Source: a bacterium
Lineage (GTDB): Bacteria; Planctomycetota; Planctomycetia; Isosphaerales; Isosphaeraceae
NCBI GenBank assembly: GCA_016125085.1
Contig: WGMM01000004.1
Location: forward strand, 124,001 to 188,000
Reading direction: 5' to 3'
DNA length: 64,000 nucleotides
Shown here: in pieces, positions 43,115 through 52,280 of the stretch
Layout: each line of letters opens with the position of its first letter
How positions within the stretch are numbered: the first letter of the stretch is position 1
Position numbers and translations under genes: made by a program
The notes under the pieces: generated by a model
The model's database searches: none
What the model was told of the DNA's origin: nothing
The model's input: the letters and a program-made list of their open reading frames with translations, nothing else

Positions 43115-45961
43115 ATGAGTTCCGCCGCAAATGCTGACCGCAACCTGCTTTTCGGCATGTTCGCCCTGCAGAACGATCACATCACGCAAGATCAGCTCAT
43201 CGAAGCCTTTCAGGCCTGGATCCTGCGGAAGGATCGCCCGCTGGATGTGATCATCCACGAAAAGGGCTGGATGACCGGCGAACAGATTGACTCGATCAAT
43301 GCCCTTCTCGACCGTCGTGTCGAAAAGTACGGCAGTCAGCAGCGCTTGCTCGAAGCTATGCCGGACGATTGCGGAATTTTGCATTCGCTCGCTGTGGCGA
43401 CACGCGATAACGACGTCCTCCGTTCCACAGCTACGGTTGAAGTGTTTTTTAATGGCTCCATCCGGCATGATGCCACAGGCGGCCGTAATGCCGCCGATTT
43501 TTTCGATCCGACCGAGACTGGGCTGGCCGCAGGGCCGGTTTCGTCCGAACCGCCGACGGTATTTCCCAATCCCCAGGTCATCCTGAGTGAATCCACCACT
43601 TCGCCCCTACTGACACCCAGAACTACGGGCGAAACGCGAGTCCGCTTCGAAACCGAATTCACCTTCACAGAGCCCGGCGACTTCCTCGGCCGAGGGGCTT
43701 TTGGCGAGGTCTTCCGCAGCGAAGACCGGGAATTCCAGCGTAAGGTCGCTCTCAAACGTCTGCAGGCGAAGCACTTGGCCCAGGGCCTCACGCCCGTGAG
43801 CTTTCTGCTGGAAGCCGAAATCAACGGTAAGCTCGACCACCCTGGCGTGCTACCCATGTACGGCCTGGGCAAAACCCCCGCCGGCGTGCCGTTTTACGTC
43901 ATGAAAGCGATCGAGGCCCCGAACTTCGGCCAGGTCATCGACGAATTCCACGCCGCCGAGGCCAGCAAGTCTCGCGATCCGGGCGAATCCAACCAACAGT
44001 TCCGCAAGCTGCTCGACCATTTGCGCTCCGTCTGCATGACGATGCAGTACGCCCACGACCGGGGCGTGCTGCACTGCGACCTGAAACCGGCCAACATCAT
44101 GACCGGCAGTTATGGCGAGACTTACGTGGTCGATTGGGGCCTGGCCCTGCTCATCACCCCCCCGCTGGAAGACGATTGGGACAAAACCCGCGACTACGCA
44201 CCGGTGAACCACCCGCTGGGAGAAATTCACCCCGACCGCCGCGCCGCCCTGCACGACAGCCAGGGGGGCAGCCGTGGTTTCATCGGTGGCACTTACGCTT
44301 ACATGTCGCCCGAGCATCACCGCGCGCATGAAGACACCGAAAAAACCAGCCTGAAAGCGATGACCCCGGCGTGCGACGTGTTCGCCCTGGGTGTGATCCT
44401 CTACCAGATCCTCACTGGCAAGTTGCCCTGCACGGCCGTGGAATGCGAAGACAAAGCCCGCCAGGCCGACCGTGCCCGCACGGCTGATTACGTACCCCCC
44501 TTGTCCGTCAAACCGAACGTGCCGAAAGCCCTCAGCGCGATTTGCATGAAGGCACTGGCCCCGGAGCCGAAAAAACGATACAGATCCGCAGCCGCCCTGG
44601 AGGACGACCTCGAGAAATGGCTGGCCGACGAGCCGGTTTCGGCCTATCGGGAGAATCATTCTGAGCGGTCGCGACGGTGGATACGCAAAAACCGGGGCAA
44701 GGCTGCGACGATTGCAGCATCTCTTGTATTCGCCACACTGATGAGCACCTTAGGACTGATCCTGCAGTCGATCTACGCGAACGAAATCAAGGCGGAACGA
44801 GATCGGTCCCAAGCGAATGAGCGACGTGCCCTTGCCAGCGAACAGGCCGAACGTCAACAAAGGTCGCTCGCTCAAGCGAATGCGGATGAAGCGATTAAAG
44901 CAAAGAATCTTTTGCAAATTACAGTGAACTCCATGTTTAAACTCTACGAATCGGCATCGAAAAATGACCAAATCGGTGACAACTCGACAATGCAAAAATT
45001 ACGTCAAGACTTGCTGAATAAAAACAAAAGCGTCGCATACCCTAATGGATCCATTGTATTCCCTACAAGTTCGATATTAAGTTTCGATAATAAAATGCCT
45101 GTGCCTTTCGAACCTGTCAAAGATCAAGGACAGGCGAGGAAAAAAGAATTAACGCCGCTCAATGAGCCGAGACTTGAAGTATTCGTTCCGGAATCAGAAC
45201 CACGTCTTGAAGTTATTCCTCCGGTTTCTGCGAATCCAAATGACTCAAAGATTTCACCCGATTTCCTGAAGCAAATTAATGATAAACCCTCAATACCGTT
45301 ACCAGAATTGCCACTACCAGAATTGCCACCCGACTTTCCTCTAGCCTCATCGAATCGATCATTGACTGTTCCACCTCCCTCACCTGTAATTGCAGCTCCT
45401 CTCGTTGAAGACTTACCTCCATTACCTCTTGAAATTTTACCCCCTGATGCAGCCGCGACTGAACTGAAATCTAAAGTGTCGCCGAAGGAACTATATGTCC
45501 GTAATGAGAGCTATTTGAGCAAGTTGTTCGATGCATTCAATGATTGTGCATGGTTCCTTGCGGCTGAAGCCGCGGGCGAACCCGAAGATTACTCGATCGC
45601 ATTCACCCTGGCCCAAAAAGCCATCGAAATTGCCCCTGGGCGTGGAACCGTACTGAATACACTTGGAATAGCCCAATATCGGGTGGAAACATACGCCGAA
45701 GCTGCCGCCAACCTAGCGAAATCGACCGAATTGAACAGGCAAGCCGCCAAGGGAATCGAACATCCCTACGACCTCGCCTTTCTTGCCATGGCCCAATGGA
45801 AGCTCGGGCGAAAGACCGAAGCCGAAGCAACATTCGCCCGGCTGACCGAAAGCATGAAACGCCCCAGGTTTGCCGGAGATCGCATAGCCCGCCAGTTCTT
45901 CCGCGAGGCGTCGAACCTGATCCGCCCGATGTCGCTGCCGGATGATCCGTTCCAGCCCTGA
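43115..45961 (+). CDS. Ser/Thr protein kinase with membrane anchor and TPR-like tail
   Basis: The 948-residue protein has an N-terminal planctomycete kinase-associated module (LLFGMFALQNDHITQDQLIE), a Pro-rich linker, and a kinase domain from about 188 to 500: LGRGAFGEV (from Gly192), Lys214 in VALKRL, His320-Cys-Asp322 (HCDLKPANI, so a non-RD type), Asp340-Trp-Gly (DWGLA) and MSPEHH. A membrane helix lies near 530-552 (AATIAASLVFATLMSTLGLI), followed by a coiled coil, a low-complexity AT-rich stretch (589-808) and TPR-like helices at the C-terminus. All key catalytic residues are present. The start at 43115 is chosen because the preceding 55 residues of a longer frame resemble non-coding sequence. 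Confidence 0.9.
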   Translation: MSSAANADRNLLFGMFALQNDHITQDQLIEAFQAWILRKDRPLDVIIHEKGWMTGEQIDSINALLDRRVEKYGSQQRLLEAMPDDCGILHSLAVATRDNDVLRSTATVEVFFNGSIRHDATGGRNAADFFDPTETGLAAGPVSSEPPTVFPNPQVILSESTTSPLLTPRTTGETRVRFETEFTFTEPGDFLGRGAFGEVFRSEDREFQRKVALKRLQAKHLAQGLTPVSFLLEAEINGKLDHPGVLPMYGLGKTPAGVPFYVMKAIEAPNFGQVIDEFHAAEASKSRDPGESNQQFRKLLDHLRSVCMTMQYAHDRGVLHCDLKPANIMTGSYGETYVVDWGLALLITPPLEDDWDKTRDYAPVNHPLGEIHPDRRAALHDSQGGSRGFIGGTYAYMSPEHHRAHEDTEKTSLKAMTPACDVFALGVILYQILTGKLPCTAVECEDKARQADRARTADYVPPLSVKPNVPKALSAICMKALAPEPKKRYRSAAALEDDLEKWLADEPVSAYRENHSERSRRWIRKNRGKAATIAASLVFATLMSTLGLILQSIYANEIKAERDRSQANERRALASEQAERQQRSLAQANADEAIKAKNLLQITVNSMFKLYESASKNDQIGDNSTMQKLRQDLLNKNKSVAYPNGSIVFPTSSILSFDNKMPVPFEPVKDQGQARKKELTPLNEPRLEVFVPESEPRLEVIPPVSANPNDSKISPDFLKQINDKPSIPLPELPLPELPPDFPLASSNRSLTVPPPSPVIAAPLVEDLPPLPLEILPPDAAATELKSKVSPKELYVRNESYLSKLFDAFNDCAWFLAAEAAGEPEDYSIAFTLAQKAIEIAPGRGTVLNTLGIAQYRVETYAEAAANLAKSTELNRQAAKGIEHPYDLAFLAMAQWKLGRKTEAEATFARLTESMKRPRFAGDRIARQFFREASNLIRPMSLPDDPFQP
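44881..45540 (+). other. AT-rich block within kinase gene
   Basis: By hand count the GC content here is about 42% (279 of 660), while the flanking 60-bp lines are 58% or higher. It codes for the coiled-coil end, and a Pro/Glu-rich disordered linker. The reading frame is kept across both edges, so the change lies in composition and codon use, not in a frameshift. Confidence 0.8.
45301..45330 (+). repeat. Two 15-bp tandem repeats in kinase linker
   Basis: Units 45301-45315 and 45316-45330 match at 14 of 15 bases. They encode LPELP-type repeats in the Pro-rich linker of the kinase. Confidence 0.8.
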
Positions 45962-46228
45962 GCATTCAACCGAACCCTCCCTGGACGAGCTGATGCGTGA
46001 GCGACGGAATGGATGCGGAGGCGGTCGGACGAATGTGCTGTAAGGTGTTGTTCTGATGGATATTCTGTTGCTTGCAATTCCGTTGCGTATCCGTTTGCCT
46101 GGATCGGGAATCGGGCCTTGCGAATCGGATCTTTTTGCCCTTGCCCGTTTGGGTGATCTGTGGCAGATTCCTGGCAAGAGTCCGGAGACTCGACAAATTC
46201 CCGATCACGCGTAAGGAGTCACGCGACG

Positions 46229-48202
46229 ATGGCGACAGCACACGGACGACGCCGGTGGATCCGCATGGCAGGCTCGCTGGGCACGGTGGCCGGCGCTCTT
46301 GTGGCGGCCGGAACGGCCAGGGCGCAGGATCCGCAGGAAATCCTCAAGAGTTTCAAGCCGACCCAGGCGACTTCGGCCGAATACGACACGCCCGCGACGC
46401 CTGAAGAACTGGCCAAGTGCAAGCTCGAGAAAGTCACCAAGCCCAACGGCTGGGTGGTTCGCGACGGCCAGGGCCGGATTCTCCGCAAGTTCGTCGACTC
46501 GCGCGGCACCGGCAAGCTGAACCAGTGGAGCTACTATCAGGACGGCTTCGAGGTCTATCGCGAAAGTGACACCGACGGCGACCAGAAGCTCGACGAAGCC
46601 CGCTGGCTGAACTCAGGCGGCTCGCGCATCGCCCTGGTGCGCGGTAACCGCATCGTCGGCTGGAAGCGGCTTTCCGCCGAAGAAGCCAGCCACGTGCTGG
46701 TGAAAGCGCTGGTGACGAAAGATCTGCCGCTGCTCGAGTCGGTCATGGTCCGGCCCGAAGATCTGGCTGCCGTGGGAATTCCGGCCGAATCGACGAAAAA
46801 GATCGCCGAAGCTTCGGCCAATCGTGCCGCCGGTGTGGACGCGCTCGTCAAGCAGCTCGTCGGCTGGAACGACAAGACCACCTGGCTGCGGTTCGACGGC
46901 CACATGCCGTTCGTGATTCCGGCCGATGCCGGCGGGCTTTCCGACGACCTGCTGACCTACGAGAACGGTGTCGTGTTCGTCAATGGCGGCGACGGTGCTT
47001 CCGACCCGACCAAGACGAGCTATCTGCAAGTGCCCGAGATGATCCGGGTGGCCGATACCTGGAAGTTCGTGTCGCTGCCCCGCGTGATCAATCCTGGCGG
47101 TGCCGAACAGCCCGCCGCGGCTGAGACCGAGTCGATCCGGTCGATCGTTTACCGCAATTCGGCCGCTCCGGGCGGCAACGGTGCCGATCCGGCACTGGAC
47201 GCTGCACTCAAGGCCCTGGCCGATTACGACACGAAGAACGCCGCTTCGCTCAGTTCGGGCAATCGGCAGGATATCGCCCGGTATCATGTGTCACGTGTGC
47301 CGGTTTTGAAGACGGTGATGCAGTCTGCCCCTGAGGCGGACAAGATCGTCTATCTGCGGCAGATCGTGGACAGCCTCGCCGCCGCTTCGCAGACGGGTGC
47401 CTATGAAGACGGCTTCAAGGTGCTCGACAAGCTGGCCAGCGAGGATCCTTCGATCGCCTCCTACGTGGCCTTCCGCAAGATCGCGGCCGAATTCGCCCTG
47501 GCCAACGAAGAGCCGGGCGCGAACCTGATCAAGGTCCAGCGCGACTGGATGGCCAACCTGGAGAAATTCCTGACCGATTATCCGAAGGCCGCTGAAGCTC
47601 CTGAGGCTCTGCAGCAGCTGGCATCGATCAACGAATTCAACGCCGACGAAGACAAGGCCAAAGTCTACTACAAGCGTCTCGTGGAGCAATTCCCCGAAAC
47701 CGAGTCGGGCAAGAAGGCCGGCGGGGCTCTGAAGCGTCTTGAGATCGTCGGCCAGCAGCTTTCGCTCAAGGGCAAGACGACGACGGGCCAGACGGTCGAT
47801 CTTTCGCGTGCTTCCGGCAAGCATGTGGCCGTCGTGTTCTGGGCGAGCTGGGCTGAGCCTGCCCGCAAGGACCTGGCGGAACTGACGAAGCTGGCGGCTT
47901 CGCGTTCGGGCGACCTGGAAGTGGTCACCGTCAGCCTGGACAACTCGGCCGAAGATCTTCAGGCTTTCCTGAAGGCCAATCCGGTCTCGCTGCCGATCGT
48001 GTTCGAACCGGGCGGTATGGAAGGTCGTCTGGCGACCGAATTCGGCATCATCAGCCTGCCGACGGTGTTCCTGATCGACCCTTCCGGCAAGGTTTCGAAT
48101 CGTCTGGTGCGGACATCGGCCGAAATCGCCAAACAGCTTGACCGTGAGGACGATCCGAAGTCGCGTGGGGTAGCCACCGGCGAAGCCCAGCCGAAGCGCT
48201 GA
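46229..48202 (+). CDS. Secreted protein with redox-dead thioredoxin-like C-terminal domain
   Basis: The 657-residue protein has a signal peptide (possibly Tat: RRRWIRMAGSLGTVAGALVA, cleavage ARA-Q). The body is helical, with TPR-like stretches (residues about 410-500). The C-terminal 150 residues form a TlpA-like thioredoxin fold (KHVAVVFWASWAEPARKDL, then SLPTVFLIDPSGKV with the cis-Pro), but the active-site CxxC of TlpA (WCGPC) is WAEPA here, so no disulfide chemistry is expected. The start at 46229 has a good AAGGAG site. A role in envelope protein binding is an inference. Confidence 0.82.
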   Translation: MATAHGRRRWIRMAGSLGTVAGALVAAGTARAQDPQEILKSFKPTQATSAEYDTPATPEELAKCKLEKVTKPNGWVVRDGQGRILRKFVDSRGTGKLNQWSYYQDGFEVYRESDTDGDQKLDEARWLNSGGSRIALVRGNRIVGWKRLSAEEASHVLVKALVTKDLPLLESVMVRPEDLAAVGIPAESTKKIAEASANRAAGVDALVKQLVGWNDKTTWLRFDGHMPFVIPADAGGLSDDLLTYENGVVFVNGGDGASDPTKTSYLQVPEMIRVADTWKFVSLPRVINPGGAEQPAAAETESIRSIVYRNSAAPGGNGADPALDAALKALADYDTKNAASLSSGNRQDIARYHVSRVPVLKTVMQSAPEADKIVYLRQIVDSLAAASQTGAYEDGFKVLDKLASEDPSIASYVAFRKIAAEFALANEEPGANLIKVQRDWMANLEKFLTDYPKAAEAPEALQQLASINEFNADEDKAKVYYKRLVEQFPETESGKKAGGALKRLEIVGQQLSLKGKTTTGQTVDLSRASGKHVAVVFWASWAEPARKDLAELTKLAASRSGDLEVVTVSLDNSAEDLQAFLKANPVSLPIVFEPGGMEGRLATEFGIISLPTVFLIDPSGKVSNRLVRTSAEIAKQLDREDDPKSRGVATGEAQPKR

Positions 48203-48395
48203 GTTTCGAAAACTTCGTCCGATCAATCATCGAGGTGGCTGGACCGATCGTTGTCCGGCCACCTCGATCGCATTCACGCTCCGCTCTCCATTTGCCCTCC
48301 CGTTTCGCGGCTGGGGCGATCCTGATAACATGATCGTTCTGACGATGTCGCCCGATGCTTCGAGAATTCTTCCCGTTTCGCGAGATCTCCGTACC

Positions 48396-49292
48396 ATGAT
48401 CCCTGAATTGCCCAAGGCATCCTCACTGGTCTGTCTCAATGGCGAATTTCTGCCTGCCGATCAGGCCAAGGTGTCGGTCTGGGATCGTGGATTCATCTTC
48501 GGCGACGCGGTTTACGAAGTCTGCCGGCTCTATCGAGGCCGCCCCTGGCTTGAAGAAGAACACTTCGCCCGGCTGGAGCGCAGCCTGGGCGAACTCGAAA
48601 TCCGCGGGATCGATCTGTCGCTTCTCAAAAAGCGGATGTATCGCCTGATCGGCAAGTCGCAAGTCAGTGAGGGACTGGCGTATGTCCAGATTACGCGCGG
48701 CGTTGCGCCACGTGCCCATGCTTTTCCGGAACCTCCCGTACCGCCGACCGAATTCATCGCCATCAAGCCTTACGACGATGCGAAAACGCAGGCGAGCAGG
48801 GTGTCGGGCGTGAAGATAATCTCGCACCCGGATCAGCGCTGGGGGCGGTGCGATATCAAGAGCACGAACCTGCTGGCGAATTGCCTGGCTCTGGAGCACG
48901 TGAAGCGGCAGGGCGGTTTCGAAGCGGCTCTGTTCGACAAGCAGGGCCTGATCACTGAGGCGACGCACAGCTCGATTCTCTGGGTTATAGGCGGCCGGAT
49001 TTTCGGCACACCGGGCGAAGACAACATCCTGCCCGGCTGCACGCGGCTACTTGCCGGGCAACTGGCCGACCGTTTGGGCAAGAAGATCGAAGACTCCAAG
49101 ATCTCGCTGGAAAACCTGAAAAAGGTCGACGAGGTGCTGCTGATGGGCACCAGCATCGAGGTGATGCCCGTCGTCACAGTGGACGAAACCACGATCGGGT
49201 CCGGCAAGCCGGGGCCCATCGGCACCGAACTTCAGGCCGCGTACCGAGAGTCCGTGCGTGAGTGGCTGGACCGCACTGTGGTGATTTCCTGA
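48396..49292 (+). CDS. Class IV aminotransferase (branched-chain/D-amino-acid type)
   Basis: The 298-residue PLP enzyme is of fold type IV. Lys155 in DIKSTNLLANCLA is the PLP lysine. Further marks are VWDRGFIFGDAVYEVCRLYRGRPW in short form VWDRGFIFGDAVYEV, EATHSSILWV and PGCTRLL. The overall length and motifs fit D-alanine aminotransferase-like or branched-chain types; the motifs seen do not decide the substrate. The start at 48396 is a guess between two ATGs (also 48330). The GT2-like gene follows 11 bp downstream. Confidence 0.88.
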   Translation: MIPELPKASSLVCLNGEFLPADQAKVSVWDRGFIFGDAVYEVCRLYRGRPWLEEEHFARLERSLGELEIRGIDLSLLKKRMYRLIGKSQVSEGLAYVQITRGVAPRAHAFPEPPVPPTEFIAIKPYDDAKTQASRVSGVKIISHPDQRWGRCDIKSTNLLANCLALEHVKRQGGFEAALFDKQGLITEATHSSILWVIGGRIFGTPGEDNILPGCTRLLAGQLADRLGKKIEDSKISLENLKKVDEVLLMGTSIEVMPVVTVDETTIGSGKPGPIGTELQAAYRESVREWLDRTVVIS

Positions 49293-49303
49293 ACGGGCCC
49301 GCG

Positions 49304-50095
49304 ATGGAAGCCACGAACACAGCCCCCGAAGCCCCCGAAGAAGTCGACGCCTGGACTGCGCGGTTCGCGCGTGTCCCCGTGGGGCAGGTCCCGATCGACG
49401 TGCTGTGCCTGACGGAACCGGGCTCGGCCGGTATCGTGGAATCCGCTTCCGTCATCGAGACGGTGCGGCGCAAAGGCCGGCTCGGCAAGATCATACCGGT
49501 CTTCCCCGATTCGGAATCACCGTCATGGGGCGATGCCATAACGCTGGCGCTTGCCGAGGTGTCGGCGCCGCTGGTCGTCATTTCCGAAGCCCGTGCCGAA
49601 TGGAACCGCGACATTCTGGAGCGGCTGCTCAAGACGATCGACATGTGCGATGTGGCTCTTGGGGCCCGGCCATGTCCTTCGCGTGCGGCGCGCATCGCGA
49701 GAACGCTGGCGTCCATGGGCCGGGGGCTTTTCTGGGGGGCCGGGGTTTATGACCCGCTCACACCTTACAAACTCGCCAGAACGGAAATCCTGCGAAAGTT
49801 CCCGATTCAGTCGACCAGTCGATTCGCGGAAGTGGAATTCATCGCCAAGGCGAATTTTCTGGACGCGCTGATCCACGAAGAAGTGCTGCCGGTGGCCGAA
49901 TCCTGGACGAAGCTCCGCTTCGGCGCGGGTGCCAGGGCCGATCGACGCAATCTGTTCAAGAGTCCGGTCTTCTGTCATGCCGAACGGCATTCGGGCGAAG
50001 ATGAACCGAACGAAATCAGCTCAACGGATTCCGGTACGCCAGAGCGGCTCTCAGATGTTCGAACGCTCGGCAGCGATGGCTCAACTGATGCTTGA
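49304..50095 (+). CDS. Glycosyltransferase-like (GT2 fold) protein
   Basis: The 263-residue protein has the opening of a GT-A or nucleotide-diphospho-sugar fold (PIDVLCLTEPGSAGIVESA), then a region reading LVVISEARAEWNRDILERLL and VYDPLTPYKLARTEILRKF, similar to family 2 glycosyltransferases, where SEAR takes the place of the DxD area. No complete DxD is seen, so activity is uncertain. Its start lies 11 bp after the aminotransferase. Its 3' end overlaps the convergent rdgB gene by 80 bp. Confidence 0.55.
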   Translation: MEATNTAPEAPEEVDAWTARFARVPVGQVPIDVLCLTEPGSAGIVESASVIETVRRKGRLGKIIPVFPDSESPSWGDAITLALAEVSAPLVVISEARAEWNRDILERLLKTIDMCDVALGARPCPSRAARIARTLASMGRGLFWGAGVYDPLTPYKLARTEILRKFPIQSTSRFAEVEFIAKANFLDALIHEEVLPVAESWTKLRFGAGARADRRNLFKSPVFCHAERHSGEDEPNEISSTDSGTPERLSDVRTLGSDGSTDA

Positions 50096-50648
50096 CGATC
50101 GCCGGAAGTTCGCCGAACGTCTTGTGATATTCGGGGATAAGGAAGAGCGGGTCGTAACCGAAACCACCACCGCCCCGGATGTCGTCGACGATCCGGCCGC
50201 GACACTGGCCTGAAGCTTCGAGACGAATCGTTCCGGACGGATCGGCCACGGCGAGCCGGCAGACGAAGGCCGCCCCTCGACGGTCCGGCGGCACGTGGCG
50301 GAGTGATTCGATCAATTTGGCGTTGTTGGCATCGTCGTCGCCGTGGGTGCCGGCGAAGCGTGCGGAAAGGACGCCGGGGGCACCCCCGAGAGCGTCTACC
50401 GTCAGGCCGGAATCGTCGGCCAGAACCCATTCGCCGATCGCCTGGGCGAACTCGCTCGCCTTGATTCGGGCGTTTTCTTCGAACGTTTCGCCGGTTTCGT
50501 CGGGTTCCGGGGCGTCGGGGAAAAGTTCCAGGCCGACGATCTCCCAGCCTTCGAGCACGGGCCGAAGTTCCCAGGAGGGGCGGATCAGCGCCCGCATTTC
50601 CTTCACCTTCTTCGCGTTCCTTGAACCGATGACGAGCCGCTGAGTCAT
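50016..50648 (-). CDS. rdgB: Non-canonical purine NTP pyrophosphatase (RdgB/HAM1)
   Basis: The 210-residue enzyme hydrolyses dITP, XTP and similar nucleotides to monophosphates, keeping them out of DNA and RNA. Family stretches are LVIGSRNAKKVKEM, GETFEENARIKA, VLADDSGLTVDALGGAPGVLSARF in short form VLADDSGLTVDALGG, and GGGGFGYDPLFL. The C-terminal SHRCRAFEHL is the family end (usually SHR..A). It overlaps the 3' end of the plus-strand glycosyltransferase-like gene. Confidence 0.95.
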   Translation of the reverse strand: MTQRLVIGSRNAKKVKEMRALIRPSWELRPVLEGWEIVGLELFPDAPEPDETGETFEENARIKASEFAQAIGEWVLADDSGLTVDALGGAPGVLSARFAGTHGDDDANNAKLIESLRHVPPDRRGAAFVCRLAVADPSGTIRLEASGQCRGRIVDDIRGGGGFGYDPLFLIPEYHKTFGELPAIVKHQLSHRCRAFEHLRAALAYRNPLS

Positions 50649-50701
50649 TTTCTTCCTGGTGCTCCGGCGAAATCCGATGTGCGACGTTCGCCAAAGTATA
50701 A

Positions 50702-50732
50702 ACGGACCGCTCCCGGCTGGGGAACGGTCCGT
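50702..50732 (-). terminator. Hairpin at the end of secreted-protein gene
   Basis: An 8-bp outer stem (50702-50709 with 50725-50732) with an inner TCCC/GGGA stem lies 39 bp past the stop of the minus-strand gene ending at 50771 and is followed on that strand by TTTATACTTT. Confidence 0.7.
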
Positions 50733-50770
50733 GAAGTTTCGGATGTGCCGGTCTTTTTGCCGCAGCGTGA

Positions 50771-52087
50771 TTATTGCTGAAAGAAGCCGGCGGTCGACTT
50801 TTGCTGTTGCACGCGCTGGGGCACGGCCATGACGTCCGTCGGCGTCAGGGGCGACTGGAACTTGCCGGTGCTCAGGTATTGCTGGTTGAGTTTGTCCAGG
50901 TGCTGACGGATGGACTGGACTTTCTGGTTCTTCGGCAGGTCTTGTGCTTCGATCTTCTCGGGGAAAGAGCCGAGCGTCACGACGCTCTTTTTGCGGTCGT
51001 GATAGACGTAAGCCTCAAGCCCGACCTTCTTCAGCATCGGGTCTTTGTTCAGCTCGGCGGCCAGCAGTTCGGCTTCGTCCGTGGCCGAGGCCAGGGGGCT
51101 GGTCTTGAGGTTCGAATCCTTGAGGAATTCGGCGTCGGGCTCGCCGAACGTGGATCGGCCAGCGAATCGGGCGACGACCAGCGTATAAGGGCCCGGGTTG
51201 TTGTAGATCGTATGCGGGCCGCGGTTCATGCGGTCGACCAGCGGATCGGCTTCGCGGGCGAAAAGCTGCTGGGCCGGTATCAGCGGGTTGGCCGTGACGA
51301 CAGCGTTCTTCAGCCCCGCGCCCTTGCGCCAGGGGAAAATCGACGGCACGTTCTCAAGCACGGCGGGTTTGACTTTCTTGACGACTTTCAGGATCGCCTC
51401 GGCGTCCTTGAGGGTCGCCGCATCGCCCACGAGCACGGCGGCTTCATCATAGATCCGGTAGACCTCCGGCTCGGAAATCCGGCCATCTCCGTCCGCCGGT
51501 GTCGAAGTCGGCGGCACGCCACGGACGTTCGAATTCATCGGCTTGATCTTCTTGAAGTAGATATAGGCCGCAAGCTGATGGGCCGATCGGAGTTCCATGG
51601 CCAGGGCCTGGGCGTATCGGACAGAATCGGGCCCGCGGAACGTGTGGGCCACGACCATGAACGGGCCGCATTCCTTGGTCAGGAGATATGGCTCAACTGG
51701 CTCGGTGGGCAGCTGAATCGTCGGCTGCTGCAGTTCATCGACAGGCGTGAGTGCCGGAAGAACGCCATTGGTCGGGATCGCCTGCGAATCTCGCCTGGCG
51801 TCTTTCGAAGCGGAACTGGTCGAAGCCTGTTTGACGGCAGGGTCCGACGTCGGTCGAGCGGCACTGGTACCGGTGCGTGGCTGGCCGCTGGCGGGCTGTT
51901 GCGCCGTCGTACCCGGCGAACCCGTTCGGGGCTGGGCCGCCGATGTGCCGGGCGTGCCGGGGGCAGCCGTCTTGTTTCTGGAGAAAGGGTTGCGGAACGG
52001 GCTTTGTGACTGGGCCTGAGCCCATGAGCCGACGGTCGTAACGACCAGGAGCCCTGCGCCGATTCGAAGACGAAGCGTATCGTTCAT
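50771..52087 (-). CDS. Secreted protein, unknown (planctomycete)
   Basis: The 438-residue protein has a signal peptide (RLRIGAGLLVVTTVGSWAQA) then a disordered linker rich in Gly, Ser, Thr and Pro (residues 30-115). Residues 125-400 carry a compact domain with CGPFMVVAHTFRGPDSVRYA, then PYTLVVARFAGRSTFG. These two 'tlvVa.F.G' strands recall a SPOR-like alternation that would bind peptidoglycan, but I cannot confirm. The start at 52087 has a GGGGGA site; a longer frame adds 48 unlike residues. Its function is unknown. Confidence 0.7.
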   Translation of the reverse strand: MNDTLRLRIGAGLLVVTTVGSWAQAQSQSPFRNPFSRNKTAAPGTPGTSAAQPRTGSPGTTAQQPASGQPRTGTSAARPTSDPAVKQASTSSASKDARRDSQAIPTNGVLPALTPVDELQQPTIQLPTEPVEPYLLTKECGPFMVVAHTFRGPDSVRYAQALAMELRSAHQLAAYIYFKKIKPMNSNVRGVPPTSTPADGDGRISEPEVYRIYDEAAVLVGDAATLKDAEAILKVVKKVKPAVLENVPSIFPWRKGAGLKNAVVTANPLIPAQQLFAREADPLVDRMNRGPHTIYNNPGPYTLVVARFAGRSTFGEPDAEFLKDSNLKTSPLASATDEAELLAAELNKDPMLKKVGLEAYVYHDRKKSVVTLGSFPEKIEAQDLPKNQKVQSIRQHLDKLNQQYLSTGKFQSPLTPTDVMAVPQRVQQQKSTAGFFQQ

Positions 52088-52280
52088 CGGTGATCCCCCA
52101 TCCTTGCGGGATGTCCGAAAGCGTCTGAACATGCAGAATCCCGGCGGTCTGACGTCTGGCTTCGTTCGAAGAAGCCGCGTGATCTCCGGGGCGACTGCCC
52201 TCAAGAATACCTGATCGCCGAATTCTGCCAAGGCGAGTCCGGAAGGAAAGTCATTCGATCATTCGAGAATCGCGTCTCGT

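Noticed and set aside
46057..46072. Third sigma-54-like element upstream of the thioredoxin-fold gene (TGG-N9-TTGCT)
   Set aside because: Only TGG and TTGCT match; such a match is expected by chance in this amount of DNA, unlike the dnaK and csrA elements.
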